The translations under genes and the position numbers were made by a program. Shown piece by piece: positions 41,474 through 41,788 of a DNA stretch of 41,788 nucleotides (positions are counted from its first letter, which is position 1; each line of letters starts with the position of its first letter). A model generated the notes under the pieces. The model did not search any database, was not told the DNA's origin, and saw only the letters and a list, made by a program, of their open reading frames with translations. Origin of the DNA: CAZMCT01 sp964564785 (GTDB lineage: Bacteria; Planctomycetota; Phycisphaerae; UBA1845; Fen-1342); assembly GCA_964564785.1 (NCBI GenBank), contig CAZMCT010000018.1, positions 1-41,788 on the forward strand, given 5' to 3'.

Positions 41474-41788
41474 CTAATACGAGTCACCCGCGGACCCGGC
41501 GCTGCCGCCCGGTTGCCCGCTGCCGCCGCCACCGCCGTTTCCGGGCGGACTGCCGTCGCCGCCGTCGCCCCCGTTGCCGCCGGTGCCATTCACCGAGGGC
41601 CCGCCGCCCCCACCATTGCCGCCATCGCCGGATGGCGTGCCGCCATTGCCGCCGGCGCCGCCGTTGCCGCCAGTGCCATTGGTTGTGGAACCGCCCCCGC
41701 CACCAGCGCCGCCGTGACCGTTTGTACCACTGCCGTTACCACCACTGCCACCGGCACCCCCGTAACCGCTGCCGCCGGCCTTGCCGCC
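41474..41788 (-). CDS. C-terminal part of a glycine-rich repeat protein (cut by window edge)
   Basis: Minus-strand frame open from the window edge at 41788 to TAG at 41474-41476: 104 residues, mostly Gly with Asn, Ser, Thr, Asp and Ala in GGNGG, GGDGG and NGTGG units, resembling PE_PGRS-type or collagen-like low-complexity tails. It ends GSAGSAGDSY. NGTGGNGG recurs twice. The start lies outside the window, so the full length, signal peptide and function cannot be judged. The other five frames lack any better reading; the strong three-base periodicity supports coding. Confidence 0.6.
   Translation of the reverse strand, partial: GGKAGGSGYGGAGGSGGNGSGTNGHGGAGGGGGSTTNGTGGNGGAGGNGGTPSGDGGNGGGGGPSVNGTGGNGGDGGDGSPPGNGGGGGSGQPGGSAGSAGDSY

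Noticed and set aside
41474..41788. Glycine-rich tract considered as a non-coding tandem repeat or CRISPR-like array
   Set aside because: Units vary in length and sequence and keep a three-base period in one open frame, which fits a Gly-rich protein; no constant repeat/spacer pattern.

Overview
The window is very GC-rich bacterial chromosome with dense coding on both strands. No rRNA, tRNA, CRISPR array or transposase gene was seen. The gene types point to Planctomycetota, probably a Phycisphaerae-like lineage: pseudopilin-like proteins with an H-X9/10-DG motif, secreted proteins ending in dockerin-like GD-N-C/G-DG repeats, a sigma-70 paralogue of a kind I associate with this phylum, an RRM glycine-rich RNA-binding protein, and a short EPFRF-type protein. 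This placement is inference from family knowledge; no marker gene is present to settle it.

Layout. 1-4.1 kb: an RluA-type pseudouridine synthase, a secreted two-domain LamG-like protein with a dockerin-like tail, and a pseudopilin-like protein. 4.1-6.9 kb: a secreted fusion of a YncE-like propeller and a phosphoesterase. 6.9-15.8 kb, all minus strand: folE and a BLUF photoreceptor (translationally coupled), then an NAD(H)-linked [FeFe] hydrogenase in the order hydB-hydA-hydC, a D-lactate dehydrogenase, a nitroreductase and a sigma factor. 16.2-18.6 kb: a site-2 protease with CBS domains, a TerC-family membrane protein, and what looks like the first-helix remnant of an ion channel gene cut off by a palindromic repeat. 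19-22.3 kb: a corrinoid protein and two UroD-fold proteins, which resemble a corrinoid methyltransfer module. 22.7-25.4 kb: a PKD-like secreted protein, a 50-aa membrane protein and a sigma-54 activator with a degenerate receiver. 25.6-29 kb: an RRM protein, a second pseudopilin-like protein, a YtfQ-like sugar-binding protein without its transporter, and an RmlD-like reductase. 29-41.8 kb: a large unknown secreted protein, a DUF89 phosphatase, a secreted zinc protease with a dockerin-like tail, a PQQ-type propeller protein, a TMTC-like TPR membrane protein, a nucleotide-sugar dehydrogenase, an 81-aa protein and the C-terminal end of a glycine-rich protein.

The metabolic picture is of an anaerobe or facultative fermenter. 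The HydABC-type complex and D-lactate dehydrogenase are alternative sinks for NADH electrons. The secreted proteases, LamG proteins and sugar-binding protein fit a life on polymers. The corrinoid/UroD cluster suggests use of a methylated compound, but the substrate cannot be read from the sequence.

Intergenic space is unusually rich in inverted repeats: a MITE/REPIN-like family, a 370-bp nested inverted repeat, a 26-bp hairpin repeat flanking one gene, and several intrinsic terminators. The most interesting items are the BLUF-folE couple beside the hydrogenase genes, the HydB subunit with two tandem N-terminal [2Fe-2S] domains, and the repeat family with the channel-gene relic.
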